Positions 37,574 to 46,145 of a DNA stretch of 64,000 nt are shown piece by piece (the stretch's first letter is position 1; every line of letters begins with the position of its first letter). The notes beneath the pieces were generated by a model. It ran no database searches and had not been told where the DNA came from. It saw only the letters and a program-made list of their open reading frames with translations. Source of the stretch: Kaistia defluvii. GTDB taxonomy: Bacteria; Pseudomonadota; Alphaproteobacteria; Rhizobiales; Kaistiaceae. The DNA lies in the NCBI RefSeq assembly GCF_026343955.1, contig NZ_JAPKNI010000002.1, positions 62,001-126,000 on the forward strand, in the 5' to 3' direction. A program made the position numbers and the translations under genes.

Positions 37574-38494
37574 CTAAGAGGACGGCTGGGCGTTCAGGCC
37601 CGTTTTTCCCATCAACCGTACCAGCCACTCGACAAAGACCCGCACCTTGTTGCTCAGGTGCCGGTTTGGCGGATAGACGACGTAGAGTGGCACGGGCTCG
37701 ATACTCCACTCCGGCAGAACCGAAATGAGCCGCCCGCTGGCAATCTCCTCGGCAACCATGCAGCGAGGCAGCTGGCCCGCACCGAGGCCGGAAAGAACCG
37801 CCGCCGTGTAGCTGCGTGCGTCATTGACCGATAGCGCATAGCGCGGGTTGATCTCGACCTGCTCGTCGTCCCTTGCGAACCGGAACGACATGCTCCGATT
37901 GCTCGGCGGCATGAAGTAGCCGACGCACTGATGGTCCGCCTCAAACTGCGAGGGATGCTTCGGCATCCCGTGCCTCTCCACATAGCCGGCGGAGGCGCAG
38001 AATGTCAGGTCGACCTGGCCCACGCGACGCGCAATCAGGGATTGATCGGCGGGCTGGCCGCCCCGCAGTGCGACATCGACATTTTCCGCGAGATAGTCGA
38101 CGTTCCGGTCGCCGACACCCAGGTCGATATGGATGTCCGGAAACGCCTGGTTAAAATCATTGAGCGCGGGAATGACGATCCAGTCAGCAAAAATGCTGGC
38201 CATCTCCACCCGCAAGCGTCCGGTCGGGGTCGAGTAGGACTGGGACAGACTGCCGTCGAGTTCGTCCACTTCGGATATGATCCGCAAGGCGCGCTCATAG
38301 TAGAGGGCGCCGTCCGTCGTGACCATAACCCGCCGCGTCGTCCGATTGAGCAGCTTCGTCTGCAGGTGCGCCTCGAGATTCTGGACGAGGTTTGTCATCG
38401 ATGCTTTCGACAGGCCGAGGGCTTCGGAAGCCTTGGTGAAATTGCCGGTATCGACGACACGAATGAAGGCGCGCATGGCCAATAGCTGATCCAT
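37574..38494 (-). CDS. LysR-family transcriptional regulator
   Basis: 306 residues from the ATG at 38494; an in-frame extension to 38572 is poor sequence and would cover the operator. N-terminal winged helix-turn-helix (TGNFTKASEALGLSKASMTNLVQNLE) and C-terminal periplasmic-binding-like effector domain, of the AaeR/DmlR type. It diverges from an esterase gene that leads toward an RND efflux pair. The inverted repeat at 38565-38584 is a typical LysR site, so it probably controls itself and the esterase. Confidence 0.9.
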   Translation of the reverse strand: MDQLLAMRAFIRVVDTGNFTKASEALGLSKASMTNLVQNLEAHLQTKLLNRTTRRVMVTTDGALYYERALRIISEVDELDGSLSQSYSTPTGRLRVEMASIFADWIVIPALNDFNQAFPDIHIDLGVGDRNVDYLAENVDVALRGGQPADQSLIARRVGQVDLTFCASAGYVERHGMPKHPSQFEADHQCVGYFMPPSNRSMSFRFARDDEQVEINPRYALSVNDARSYTAAVLSGLGAGQLPRCMVAEEIASGRLISVLPEWSIEPVPLYVVYPPNRHLSNKVRVFVEWLVRLMGKTGLNAQPSS

Positions 38495-38564
38495 ATCAGA
38501 GCCTGCGCCTCCGGGAGCGGGTGATTGTTCGAAATCTCGAATAGAGTAGTCGGATTTGGCGCCC

Positions 38565-38584
38565 TTATTCAAGGCGTTGAATAA
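38565..38584. promoter_or_regulatory. LysR-type operator
   Basis: TTATTCAA (38565-38572) and TTGAATAA (38577-38584) form a perfect 8-bp inverted repeat with a 4-bp spacer, containing the T-N11-A pattern of LysR sites. It lies in the divergent gap between the LysR gene and the esterase gene. Confidence 0.65.
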
Positions 38585-38599
38585 TGCTAGATTTCTGAA

Positions 38600-39466
38600 A
38601 TGACGGGAGCTGCGAACCTTGCGGCCTCAACATCCAGAGTGAGAAGCGTGATCGCCGTCCAAGTGAGAAATGTGGAGTTGGAGCAGCTGGAGGGAGGCTG
38701 TGTGTCTGCGCAGATCTATCAGGGCGCAGAATCGGTCCGATGCCCACCCGTCCTCCTGTATTTTCACGGCGGCGCTTTCATGCGTACGGGTCTGGAAGAG
38801 TGCCCGCTTGCCCGGTGCTTTGCGGCCACCGGCGCAATCGTCGTGGTGCCGGACTACAATGCGCCCCTCGGCGGTGTGTTTCCCAAACCCATGGAAGTCG
38901 GCTTTTCGATCTTCTCCGTCCTTGCGAAGAAATGCGTCGGGTTTGGCGAGCGAAAGTCGCTTCTGATCGTCGGCGGCGAGGAGTCGGGCGCCAACATCGC
39001 CGCTGCCGTCGCGCTGAAGGCACGCGATAACTTTGCCGGCGAACTGGATGGCCAGGTGCTTGCTTCGCCGCTGCTGGATCCTTTCATGGGCTCGCCGTCG
39101 TTTCGCAATTCCAATGATATCGGGATGCGCCAACGGTGGGAAAATGGGTGGGCCCATTATCTGAGCGGCGGGATCTGTCATCCATACGCCGCCCCCTCCC
39201 TCTGTTCGCGCCTTCGTGACGTGGCGCCGGCACTCGTGCTGACGTCGGAAGACGACCCCTTGCTGGATGAAGCGAAAGACTATGCCCGGCATCTGACGGA
39301 TGCGGGGGTTCCCGTACACCAGACCATTCTGCCTGCCGGGACTGGCTGGCCATCCATCTATGGTGGCGACACGGGCCAGGCATCGTCATGGCAGGATCCA
39401 GCAGGAAGCCATTTTTTGAGTTTCACCCGCGAACTCGGCACCCGGTATGCGCGGCTTGAAACCTAG
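38600..39466 (+). CDS. HSL-type alpha/beta hydrolase (putative esterase)
   Basis: 288 residues; a GTG at 38648 with GAG upstream is an alternative start (272 residues) that leaves room for a promoter after the LysR site. The oxyanion motif FHGGAF and nucleophile GEESGAN (Ser in GxSG context shifted from the usual GDSAG) are visible, and the acid is in SEDDPLLDEA. The usual His motif (THGF) near residue 250 is replaced by GTGWPSI; a His in GSHFLSF further on may substitute, or the enzyme is inactive. Likely regulated by the divergent LysR gene. Confidence 0.8.
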   Translation: MTGAANLAASTSRVRSVIAVQVRNVELEQLEGGCVSAQIYQGAESVRCPPVLLYFHGGAFMRTGLEECPLARCFAATGAIVVVPDYNAPLGGVFPKPMEVGFSIFSVLAKKCVGFGERKSLLIVGGEESGANIAAAVALKARDNFAGELDGQVLASPLLDPFMGSPSFRNSNDIGMRQRWENGWAHYLSGGICHPYAAPSLCSRLRDVAPALVLTSEDDPLLDEAKDYARHLTDAGVPVHQTILPAGTGWPSIYGGDTGQASSWQDPAGSHFLSFTRELGTRYARLET

Positions 39467-39506
39467 TTGACCATCGCCGGCACCCACACGCCGTAAGGAA
39501 AAGACA

Positions 39507-40697
39507 ATGACACCGACTATCAAGCGCTGGGCCCTTGCGGGCACCGGCCTGGGCCTTGCTGCGTCCGTTCTGACCGCCGCCATGGTCCTGGATCTTCCCC
39601 TGAGCAGCCATGCAGCGGCATCGGACGGGGTGCTGCAATCCCCGGCAGTGCCCGTTACCGTCACCGTCATAGAGGCTCGTGACGTGAACCGGTGGCAGGA
39701 GTTCTCGGGCCGCCTCGAGGCGGTCAACCGCATCCAGATTCGCTCTCGCGTCGCGGGCGCCATCCAGTCCGTCGACTTCCGGGAAGGCTCGCTCGTAAAC
39801 GCCGGCGACCTCCTCTTTACGGTCGATCCGGGCCCGTATCAGGCTGCCGTCGCCCAGGCAGAGGGCCAGGTCGCGTCGGCCGGGGCCAAATTGAAGCTCG
39901 CAGAAATCGAGTTGGAGCGAGGACAGCGGCTGTCGCAGACCCAGGTCATATCGCAAAGTACCCTGGATCAGCGCCAGAACGCCCTGGCCGAAGCGCGGGC
40001 GGCTCAACAGATGGCCCAGGCAGTCTTGCAGTCGGCGCAACTCGAGCTCGACTATACGAAGCTGTATGCGCCGGTCACCGGTCGCATCGGCAAGGTCGAA
40101 ATCACCGCCGGCAATCTGGTGGCCGCCGGATCCGCCTCGCCTGCGCTGACGACGCTCGTCTCGATCGATCCGATCTATGCGAGCTTCGATGTCGCCGAGG
40201 ACATTGCAGCTGAGATCCTTGCCAAGCTTCCGCCATCCGATGCCTCCCATTCTCCTCTCGAAGAGATACCCGTCGAGATCCAATCGCCGATGGCAGATGG
40301 CGCGCCCCTTCGCGGAAAGCTGCAGTTCATCGGCAATCAGGTCGATGCGACCAGCGGCACCATCGGGGTCCGCGCGGTCTTCTCCAATCCGGGTGGCAAG
40401 CTGATTCCGGGCCAGTTTGTGCGGATCCGTGTCGGCGAACCGAAGGCCGAGAAGCGAATCCTGGTCAGCGAACGCGCGATCGGTACGGACCAGGACAAGA
40501 AGTTCGTCTTCGTTGTCGACGCGGAAGACAAGGTGATCTACCGGCCCGTTCAACTCGGCGCCAGCGCGGGTGGCGAGCGTATCGTCGAAAGTGGCCTGGC
40601 CGCCGGTGACCGGGTCGTCGTCAACGGTTTGCAGCGGGTTCGCCCCGGCGCCCTCGTGGCACCGAAGGTCGATGAAGCGGTCGCCGTCCTGAAATAG
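39507..40697 (+). CDS. RND efflux periplasmic adaptor subunit
   Basis: 396 residues: N-terminal export signal or anchor (about 1-36), lipoyl halves (RVAGAIQSVDFREGSLVNAG and VTGRIGKVEITAGNLV), a coiled-coil hairpin between them (about 105-180), then barrel and membrane-proximal domains. It belongs to the AcrA/MexE type. AAGGAAAAGACA places the start. It precedes the RND pump by 119 bp. No outer-membrane channel gene is nearby, so TolC-type partners must be elsewhere. Confidence 0.93.
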   Translation: MTPTIKRWALAGTGLGLAASVLTAAMVLDLPLSSHAAASDGVLQSPAVPVTVTVIEARDVNRWQEFSGRLEAVNRIQIRSRVAGAIQSVDFREGSLVNAGDLLFTVDPGPYQAAVAQAEGQVASAGAKLKLAEIELERGQRLSQTQVISQSTLDQRQNALAEARAAQQMAQAVLQSAQLELDYTKLYAPVTGRIGKVEITAGNLVAAGSASPALTTLVSIDPIYASFDVAEDIAAEILAKLPPSDASHSPLEEIPVEIQSPMADGAPLRGKLQFIGNQVDATSGTIGVRAVFSNPGGKLIPGQFVRIRVGEPKAEKRILVSERAIGTDQDKKFVFVVDAEDKVIYRPVQLGASAGGERIVESGLAAGDRVVVNGLQRVRPGALVAPKVDEAVAVLK

Positions 40698-40816
40698 AGG
40701 CCACAGCGGAGGGCCTCCAAGCTCCGCAAAAACCTCAGATTCTTCTAATCGGCCTGCGGAGCGATCCGGGGACTAGGACGATTCACGCAAATTTCGTCCC
40801 AGAGTAGGACTTGGAA

Positions 40817-43800
40817 ATGAATATATCGCGGTTCTTCATCGATCGCCCCGTGTTTGCCGGCGTGCTGTCCGTCCTCATCGTCGTCGCAGGCCTGATCGGC
40901 ATGCGGTCGTTGCCGATCTCTGAATATCCGGAGGTCGTTCCGCCTTCGATCGTCGTGCGGGCGACCTATCCGGGGGCCAATCCCGTCGTCGTCGCTGAGA
41001 CCGTGGCAACGCCTCTCGAGGAGCAGATCAACGGCGTCGAGGACATGCTGTACATGAACAGCCAGGCGACGTCGGACGGCGTGCTGACCCTCACCGTCAC
41101 CTTCAAGCTCGGCACGGATCCCGACAAGGCGCAGCAGCTGGTGCAGAATCGCGTCTCGCAGGCGGAGCCCCGCCTGCCGGCCGAGGTGCGCGCGCTGGGC
41201 GTCACGACCATCAAGAGTTCGCCCGACTTTATCATGGTGGTGAATCTGGTTTCCGACACGGACCGCTACGACATCACCTATCTGCGAAACTACGCGACCT
41301 TGAACATCAAGGACCGTCTGGCTCGCACGGAGGGCGTCGGCCAGGTCCAGATTTTCGGCGCCGGCGACTACGCCATGCGCGTCTGGATCGACCCGGAAAA
41401 GGCGGCGCGACACAGCCTCGCTGCAAGCGACATCACCAATGCGATCCGCCAGCAGAACATCCAGGCGGCCGCCGGCACGATCGGCGCTTCGCCCGCACCG
41501 TCGACCGCGGACCTGCAGTTGAACGTCAACGCACGCGGCCGCCTCGGCACGCCCGAGGAGTTTGGCGACATCATCGTCCGGACAGGCTCGAACGGCGAGA
41601 TAACGCGGCTTCGCGATGTGGCCCGCGTTGAAATGGGCGCGGCCGACTATACGCTGCGCTCGCTGCTCGATGGCCAGCCGGCCGTGGCCATCGCGGTCCT
41701 GCAGGCGCCAGGCTCGAATGCCATCGAGATCGCCGACCAGATCTATTCCACGATGGATGAGCTGCAACGCGCCATGCCGGAAGGGGTTCGGTACGAGATC
41801 GTCTATGACACGACCCAGTTCGTGCGGGCTTCCATCGACAAGGTCATCGATACGCTGCTCGAGGCCGTCGCCCTCGTCGTTCTGGTCGTCATCCTCTTCC
41901 TGCAATCCTGGCGGGCGTCGATCATTCCCCTGATCGCGGTTCCGGTGTCGATCATCGGCACCTTCGCCGTGATGTACGTGTTCGGATTCTCCATCAACGC
42001 GCTGACGCTGTTTGGCCTGGTGCTGGCGATCGGCATCGTCGTCGACGATGCCATCGTCGTGGTCGAGAACGTCGAGCGCAACATCGAGATGGGGCTGAGC
42101 CCCCGGGAGGCGACCTATCGCGCCATGCGCGAAGTGTCCGGACCGATCGTCGCCATTGCCCTGGTGCTGGTGGCCGTCTTCGTTCCCCTGGCATTCATCA
42201 GCGGCCTCTCCGGCCAGTTCTACCGCCAGTTCGCGCTGACGATCGCGATCTCGACCGTGATCTCGGCCATCAACTCGCTCACGCTGTCGCCCGCCCTGGC
42301 AGCCCTCCTGCTGCGGGACCATCACGCGCCGAAGGACCGCCTTACCCGCGCCATGGATTTTGCCTTTGGCTGGTTCTTCCGCGGCTTCAACCGGATGTTC
42401 AGTTCGGCGTCCGCCGGCTACGGCAAGGGCGTCGGCGGCCTCATGACGCGCAAGGGCATCGTGATGGCCATCTATCTTGCCCTCGGCGGCGCGACCTATC
42501 TGGTGTTCAACAGCGTACCCGGCGGGTTCGTGCCGGCCCAGGACAAGCAGTATCTGATCGGTTTCGCGCAGCTCCCGGACGGGGCATCGCTCGACCGCAC
42601 CGAGGCTGTCATCAAGCGGATGAGCGCCATCGCTTTGGAACAGCCGGGCGTCGCCCATGCGATCGCTTTTCCGGGCCTGTCGATCAACGGCTTCACGATC
42701 GGCTCGAACTCCGGCATCGTCTTCGCGGTCCTTGACGATTTCGAGAAGCGCAAGTCGCCCGAACTGTCGAGCGGCGCCATCGCCATGCAGCTGAACGGCA
42801 AATTTGCCGGGATCCAGGACGCCTTCATCGCCATGTTCCCGCCGCCGCCGGTCAACGGCCTTGGCTCGACGGGCGGCTTCAAGCTGCAGATCGAAGATCG
42901 GGCCGGCCTTGGCTACCAGGCACTCGACAACGCCACCAAGGACTTCCTGACCAAGGCCAGTCAGGCGCCCGAACTGGCCGGCTTGTTCTCGAGCTTCCAG
43001 ATCAACGTGCCCCAGCTCTTCGCCGATATTGACCGGCCGAAAGCCCAGCAGCTCGGCGTCGCGGTCACGGACGTCTTTGACACGCTGCAGATCTATCTGG
43101 GATCGCTCTACGTCAATGATTTCAACGCTTTTGGCAGGACCTACAGTGTCCGCGTGCAAGCCGACGCGGCCTATCGGGCCGTGCCGGAAGACATCGGCCG
43201 GCTCCATGTCCGCTCGCAATCGGGCGAGATGATCCCCCTGGCCGCTCTGCTCAAGGTCGAAAGCGCCAATGGCCCGGAACGAACGACCCGCTACAACGGC
43301 TTCCTGGCCGCCGACATCAATGGAGGGCCGGCGCCTGGATTTTCCTCAGGCCAGGCGGAAGCGGCCATTGAGAAGATCGCGGGCGAGACCTTGCCGGCGG
43401 GCATCGACTTCGAATGGACGGACCTGACGTATCAGCAGATTATCGCCGGCAATTCGAGCTTCATCGTCTTCGCGCTCGCCCTGCTGCTGGTCTATCTGGT
43501 GCTGGCGGCTCAATATGAGAGCCTGACCCTGCCGGTCGCCATCATCCTGATCGTGCCGATGGGCGTGCTGGCGGCTCTGACGGGTGTCTGGCTGATCGGC
43601 GGCGACAACAACATCTTCACGCAGATCGGCCTCATGGTCCTGGTGGGCCTGTCCGCCAAGAACGCGATCCTGATCGTCGAGTTCGCCCGCGAACTCGAGT
43701 TTGAAGGTCGCAACCCGGTTCAGGCGGCCATCGAGGCCAGCCGCCAGCGCCTGCGTCCCATCCTGATGACCTCGATGGCCTTCATCATGGGCGTGGTTCC

Positions 43801-44023
43801 CCTGGTTGTTTCCGTCGGCGCCGGTGCGGAAATGCGCTCGGCCATGGGTGTCGCTGTCTTCTCCGGCATGATCGGCGTCACCTTCTTCGGCATATTCATG
43901 ACGCCCGTTTTCTATGTCCTGATGCGCCGGGCGGCTGGCAATCGCCCCCTTGTCCAGCACCACGTGCAAGTCTCTGACGGGGGTGAGATGAAGATCGTTT
44001 CTTCAAGCAGTGCCAAGGTATGA
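40817..44023 (+). CDS. RND multidrug efflux pump, inner-membrane subunit (HAE1 family)
   Basis: 1068 residues with the RND architecture: NISRFFIDRPVFAGVLSV start, large periplasmic loops after TM1 and TM7, and the proton-relay Asp pair in LAIGIVVDDAIVVVEN (TM4). LMVLVGLSAKNAILIVEFAR is the TM10 counterpart with its Lys. The ATG at 40817 is used because AGTAGGA is seven bases away; a TTG two codons earlier is not. With the adaptor it should export hydrophobic compounds; substrate range unknown. Confidence 0.95.
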   Translation: MNISRFFIDRPVFAGVLSVLIVVAGLIGMRSLPISEYPEVVPPSIVVRATYPGANPVVVAETVATPLEEQINGVEDMLYMNSQATSDGVLTLTVTFKLGTDPDKAQQLVQNRVSQAEPRLPAEVRALGVTTIKSSPDFIMVVNLVSDTDRYDITYLRNYATLNIKDRLARTEGVGQVQIFGAGDYAMRVWIDPEKAARHSLAASDITNAIRQQNIQAAAGTIGASPAPSTADLQLNVNARGRLGTPEEFGDIIVRTGSNGEITRLRDVARVEMGAADYTLRSLLDGQPAVAIAVLQAPGSNAIEIADQIYSTMDELQRAMPEGVRYEIVYDTTQFVRASIDKVIDTLLEAVALVVLVVILFLQSWRASIIPLIAVPVSIIGTFAVMYVFGFSINALTLFGLVLAIGIVVDDAIVVVENVERNIEMGLSPREATYRAMREVSGPIVAIALVLVAVFVPLAFISGLSGQFYRQFALTIAISTVISAINSLTLSPALAALLLRDHHAPKDRLTRAMDFAFGWFFRGFNRMFSSASAGYGKGVGGLMTRKGIVMAIYLALGGATYLVFNSVPGGFVPAQDKQYLIGFAQLPDGASLDRTEAVIKRMSAIALEQPGVAHAIAFPGLSINGFTIGSNSGIVFAVLDDFEKRKSPELSSGAIAMQLNGKFAGIQDAFIAMFPPPPVNGLGSTGGFKLQIEDRAGLGYQALDNATKDFLTKASQAPELAGLFSSFQINVPQLFADIDRPKAQQLGVAVTDVFDTLQIYLGSLYVNDFNAFGRTYSVRVQADAAYRAVPEDIGRLHVRSQSGEMIPLAALLKVESANGPERTTRYNGFLAADINGGPAPGFSSGQAEAAIEKIAGETLPAGIDFEWTDLTYQQIIAGNSSFIVFALALLLVYLVLAAQYESLTLPVAIILIVPMGVLAALTGVWLIGGDNNIFTQIGLMVLVGLSAKNAILIVEFARELEFEGRNPVQAAIEASRQRLRPILMTSMAFIMGVVPLVVSVGAGAEMRSAMGVAVFSGMIGVTFFGIFMTPVFYVLMRRAAGNRPLVQHHVQVSDGGEMKIVSSSSAKV

Positions 44024-44134
44024 GATGCCGGAGGACACCTTGGGTTGGTCGATCGCAATGTCTCGGTCTCATGGATGATTGCCAAGGTTCAACCGGAGAT
44101 GTTGGTTAGCCATGGCCAAGCGGATTTCTTAAGT

Positions 44135-44170
44135 CCGGAGCATGCCGTGCAATCTAGTTCAGTGCTCCGG
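44135..44170 (+). terminator. Hairpin after the RND pump gene
   Basis: A perfect 8-bp stem CCGGAGCA (44135-44142) / TGCTCCGG (44163-44170) with a 20-nt loop, followed by CCTCATTTTC; 112 bp past the stop, so a candidate only. Confidence 0.45.
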
Positions 44171-44292
44171 CCTCATTTTCTGTCTCGATTTCTTGCGGAT
44201 TGTTCCGAAAAATATCCTCCCTCTCCGCAACGCCGAAATGCCTGCCGAAAAGCGCCCGGGGGTTCCCGCTGCGTGTGGATCGCGTGCAAAAG

Positions 44293-44313
44293 GATCCCCC
44301 TTGCGGGGGGATC
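44293..44313 (-). terminator. Minus-strand terminator-like hairpin near the island edge
   Basis: An 8-bp stem GATCCCCC (44293-44300) / GGGGGATC (44306-44313), followed on the minus strand by CCTTTTGC. No minus-strand gene is apparent upstream of it here, so it may be a leftover of the integration boundary. Confidence 0.35.
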
Positions 44314-44383
44314 GGGGTCCAAGAGGGGCCCCTCCTTTCGATGAATTCGACAGCGGCCTGGTTTTCCCGGTGGCGAGATCGGG

Positions 44384-44620
44384 ATGCTGGTTGTGGAGAC
44401 CGTGGTGCGGATTCGGCGGAACCATGCGAGCGGCAAGCCGATCAAGGCAAATGCACGTCACCTGCGTTTGTCGCGCAAGGTGGCGCGCAAGGCGATCCGA
44501 GCCCCGGATGGTGCGTTCGCTTGTCATCGCCCGGTCAGCCGCTGCCTCGGCGCGATCGGTTGCGGATGACACGGATCCACGATCTGATACGCCGCAAGGG
44601 GGAGGGTTCTTGCGGCCCGA
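44384..44620 (+). pseudogene. IS21-family transposase IstA, N-terminal remnant
   Basis: An ATG frame at 44384 gives MLVVETVVRIRRNHASG and then KPIKANARHLRLSRKVARK, which matches the N-terminal helix-turn-helix of IS21 IstA proteins. The frame closes at 44569. Similarity resumes in another frame at about 44558-44615 (LRMTRIHDLIRRKG, compare the IstA TRIxxxLRxxG segment). The catalytic DDE domain and istB are absent. A decayed insertion sequence at the boundary of the integrase island. Confidence 0.6.
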
Positions 44621-44816
44621 CACGTCTACCGACTGTCCGCGCCAAGAGGCCGCGAAGAGATCATGCCCATCTATCGCGTGGTTGTGTCACCCACTAAGCG
44701 GGACTGTAACGACGGGCGGGGTATGAGAGGGTGCAGGTCGAATAGGCTGCCAAGTTTACCGTCTGAAAACAGCAACTAGTTAGCAAGAATGGCGGAGGGA
44801 GCGTCCGCATCCGCCA

Positions 44817-44846
44817 TATCCGGGATTATCCGGGAACATCCGGAAT
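44817..44846 (+). repeat. Three 10-bp tandem repeats upstream of the integrase
   Basis: TATCCGGGAT, TATCCGGGAA and CATCCGGAAT lie head to tail, with a degenerate fourth unit (TAGCTGGGTA) after them. The 10-bp period places them on one face of the helix. They end about 100 bp before the integrase start and may be integrase arm-type or regulator binding sites. Confidence 0.6.
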
Positions 44847-44948
44847 TAGCTGGGTATCCCTGCGTTATCCTCCCTTCCATTGTCCAAGATGTTCCGGTAA
44901 TGTTCTATGCATTCCGGTCTCTATTGGGGGAAGCGGAGGGGGAATGCG

Positions 44949-46145
44949 TTGTCGCACTCGATAAACCGCCGGCCCGAAAAGGCGCTGACTGCCCAACTCG
45001 TCCGAACCGTGCAAGAGCCTGGCAAGTACTTTGACGGGCAGGGGCTCTATCTGCGTGTGGAGCCGAACGGTTCACGGTTCTGGGTGCAGCGGATCACCAT
45101 CCGCGGCAAGCGGTGCGAGTTGGGCCTCGGCCCGCCTTCCTTGGTGCCGCTGGCCGAGGCGCGGGCGGTAGCGCTGGCAAACCGCAAGCTTGCGCGAGAG
45201 GGCGGCGACCCTTTGCAGGCTAAGCGGGAAGCCGCTGCGGTCCTGTCGTTTGAAGAAGCGGCCCGCAAGGTGCACGAAATGCACTCGCCAACATGGAAAA
45301 ATCCCAAGCACGCGGCACAGTTCATTTCGACGCTTGAGACCTATGCATTCCCGAGACTGGGCCGGTTAAAGGTCCCGGACGTGACAACGGCCGATGTCTT
45401 GGCGGTGCTCAGTCCGATCTGGGTGGAGAAAGCCGAAACCGCGCGTCGCGTTCGCCAGCGCATCGGCACCGTCATGAAATGGGCGATTGCTCAAGGCTGG
45501 CGACAGGACAACCCGGCTGAGAACATAGCCCAGGCATTGCCCAAGGCTGAGACTGCGAAAGCGAATCGGAAAGCGCTCGCCTACGGCGAGGTTGCAGTTT
45601 GCCTCGACGCCGTAAGGGCATCGGGCGCGGGTCTAGCAACGAAGCTCGCCCTGGAACTGCTGGTGCTAAGCGCATCACGGTCTGGCGAGATCCGGCTGGC
45701 GGTATGGAGCGAGTTCGACCTGAAGGCCAAGGTTTGGGAAGTGCCCGCCGAGCGCATGAAGATGAAGAAGCTGCACCGCGTCCCCTTATCCAGTCGGGCG
45801 CTTGCGCTTCTCGATCAGGCCAAGGCGCTGGGCGATGGATCAGGTTTGGTATTCCCCGGCACGAAAACCGGAAAACCCCTTTCCGATATGACGTTGTCGA
45901 AGCTGGTCAAGGAATTGGGCTTCCCCGTCGATGTTCATGGCTTCCGGACGTCGTTCCGGACCTGGGCGCAAGAGCGGACGACCTTCCCGCGCGAGGTCGC
46001 CGAGGCGGCGTTGGCGCATGCGGTCGGCGATGCCGTCGAGCAGGCCTATGCGCGGTCGGACGTGTTCGAGAAACGGCGAAAGATGATGGACGCTTGGGCA
46101 GCATTCCTGGCTGAACGGCGCAACAATGTGGTGAGGATCGCATGA
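44949..46145 (+). CDS. Tyrosine integrase, P4 type
   Basis: 398 residues from a TTG at 44949, chosen because GGAGGGG ends six bases before it; an ATG at 44907 lacks a ribosome site. N-terminal DUF4102-like arm-binding domain (KYFDGQGLYLRVEPNG), SAM-like core domain, then the catalytic domain with Arg in SASRSGEIR, HGFRTSFRTW, His in ALAHAVGD and nucleophile Tyr in AYARSDVFEKRR. All catalytic residues are present. It should integrate the element running rightward from here. No tRNA target is visible on its left. Its stop overlaps the next gene (ATGA). Confidence 0.93.
   Translation: MSHSINRRPEKALTAQLVRTVQEPGKYFDGQGLYLRVEPNGSRFWVQRITIRGKRCELGLGPPSLVPLAEARAVALANRKLAREGGDPLQAKREAAAVLSFEEAARKVHEMHSPTWKNPKHAAQFISTLETYAFPRLGRLKVPDVTTADVLAVLSPIWVEKAETARRVRQRIGTVMKWAIAQGWRQDNPAENIAQALPKAETAKANRKALAYGEVAVCLDAVRASGAGLATKLALELLVLSASRSGEIRLAVWSEFDLKAKVWEVPAERMKMKKLHRVPLSSRALALLDQAKALGDGSGLVFPGTKTGKPLSDMTLSKLVKELGFPVDVHGFRTSFRTWAQERTTFPREVAEAALAHAVGDAVEQAYARSDVFEKRRKMMDAWAAFLAERRNNVVRIA

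Noticed and set aside
40745-43219. An 824-codon open frame antisense to the RND pump
   Set aside because: Long antisense frames are common opposite GC-rich genes; the His/Asp/Arg-rich product matches no fold and the plus-strand pump is certain.
44024-44906. A tRNA or tmRNA gene as integration target
   Set aside because: I searched by eye for the T-loop GTTCRANYC with matching acceptor arms and found none here; the integration site may be at another place or be non-tRNA.
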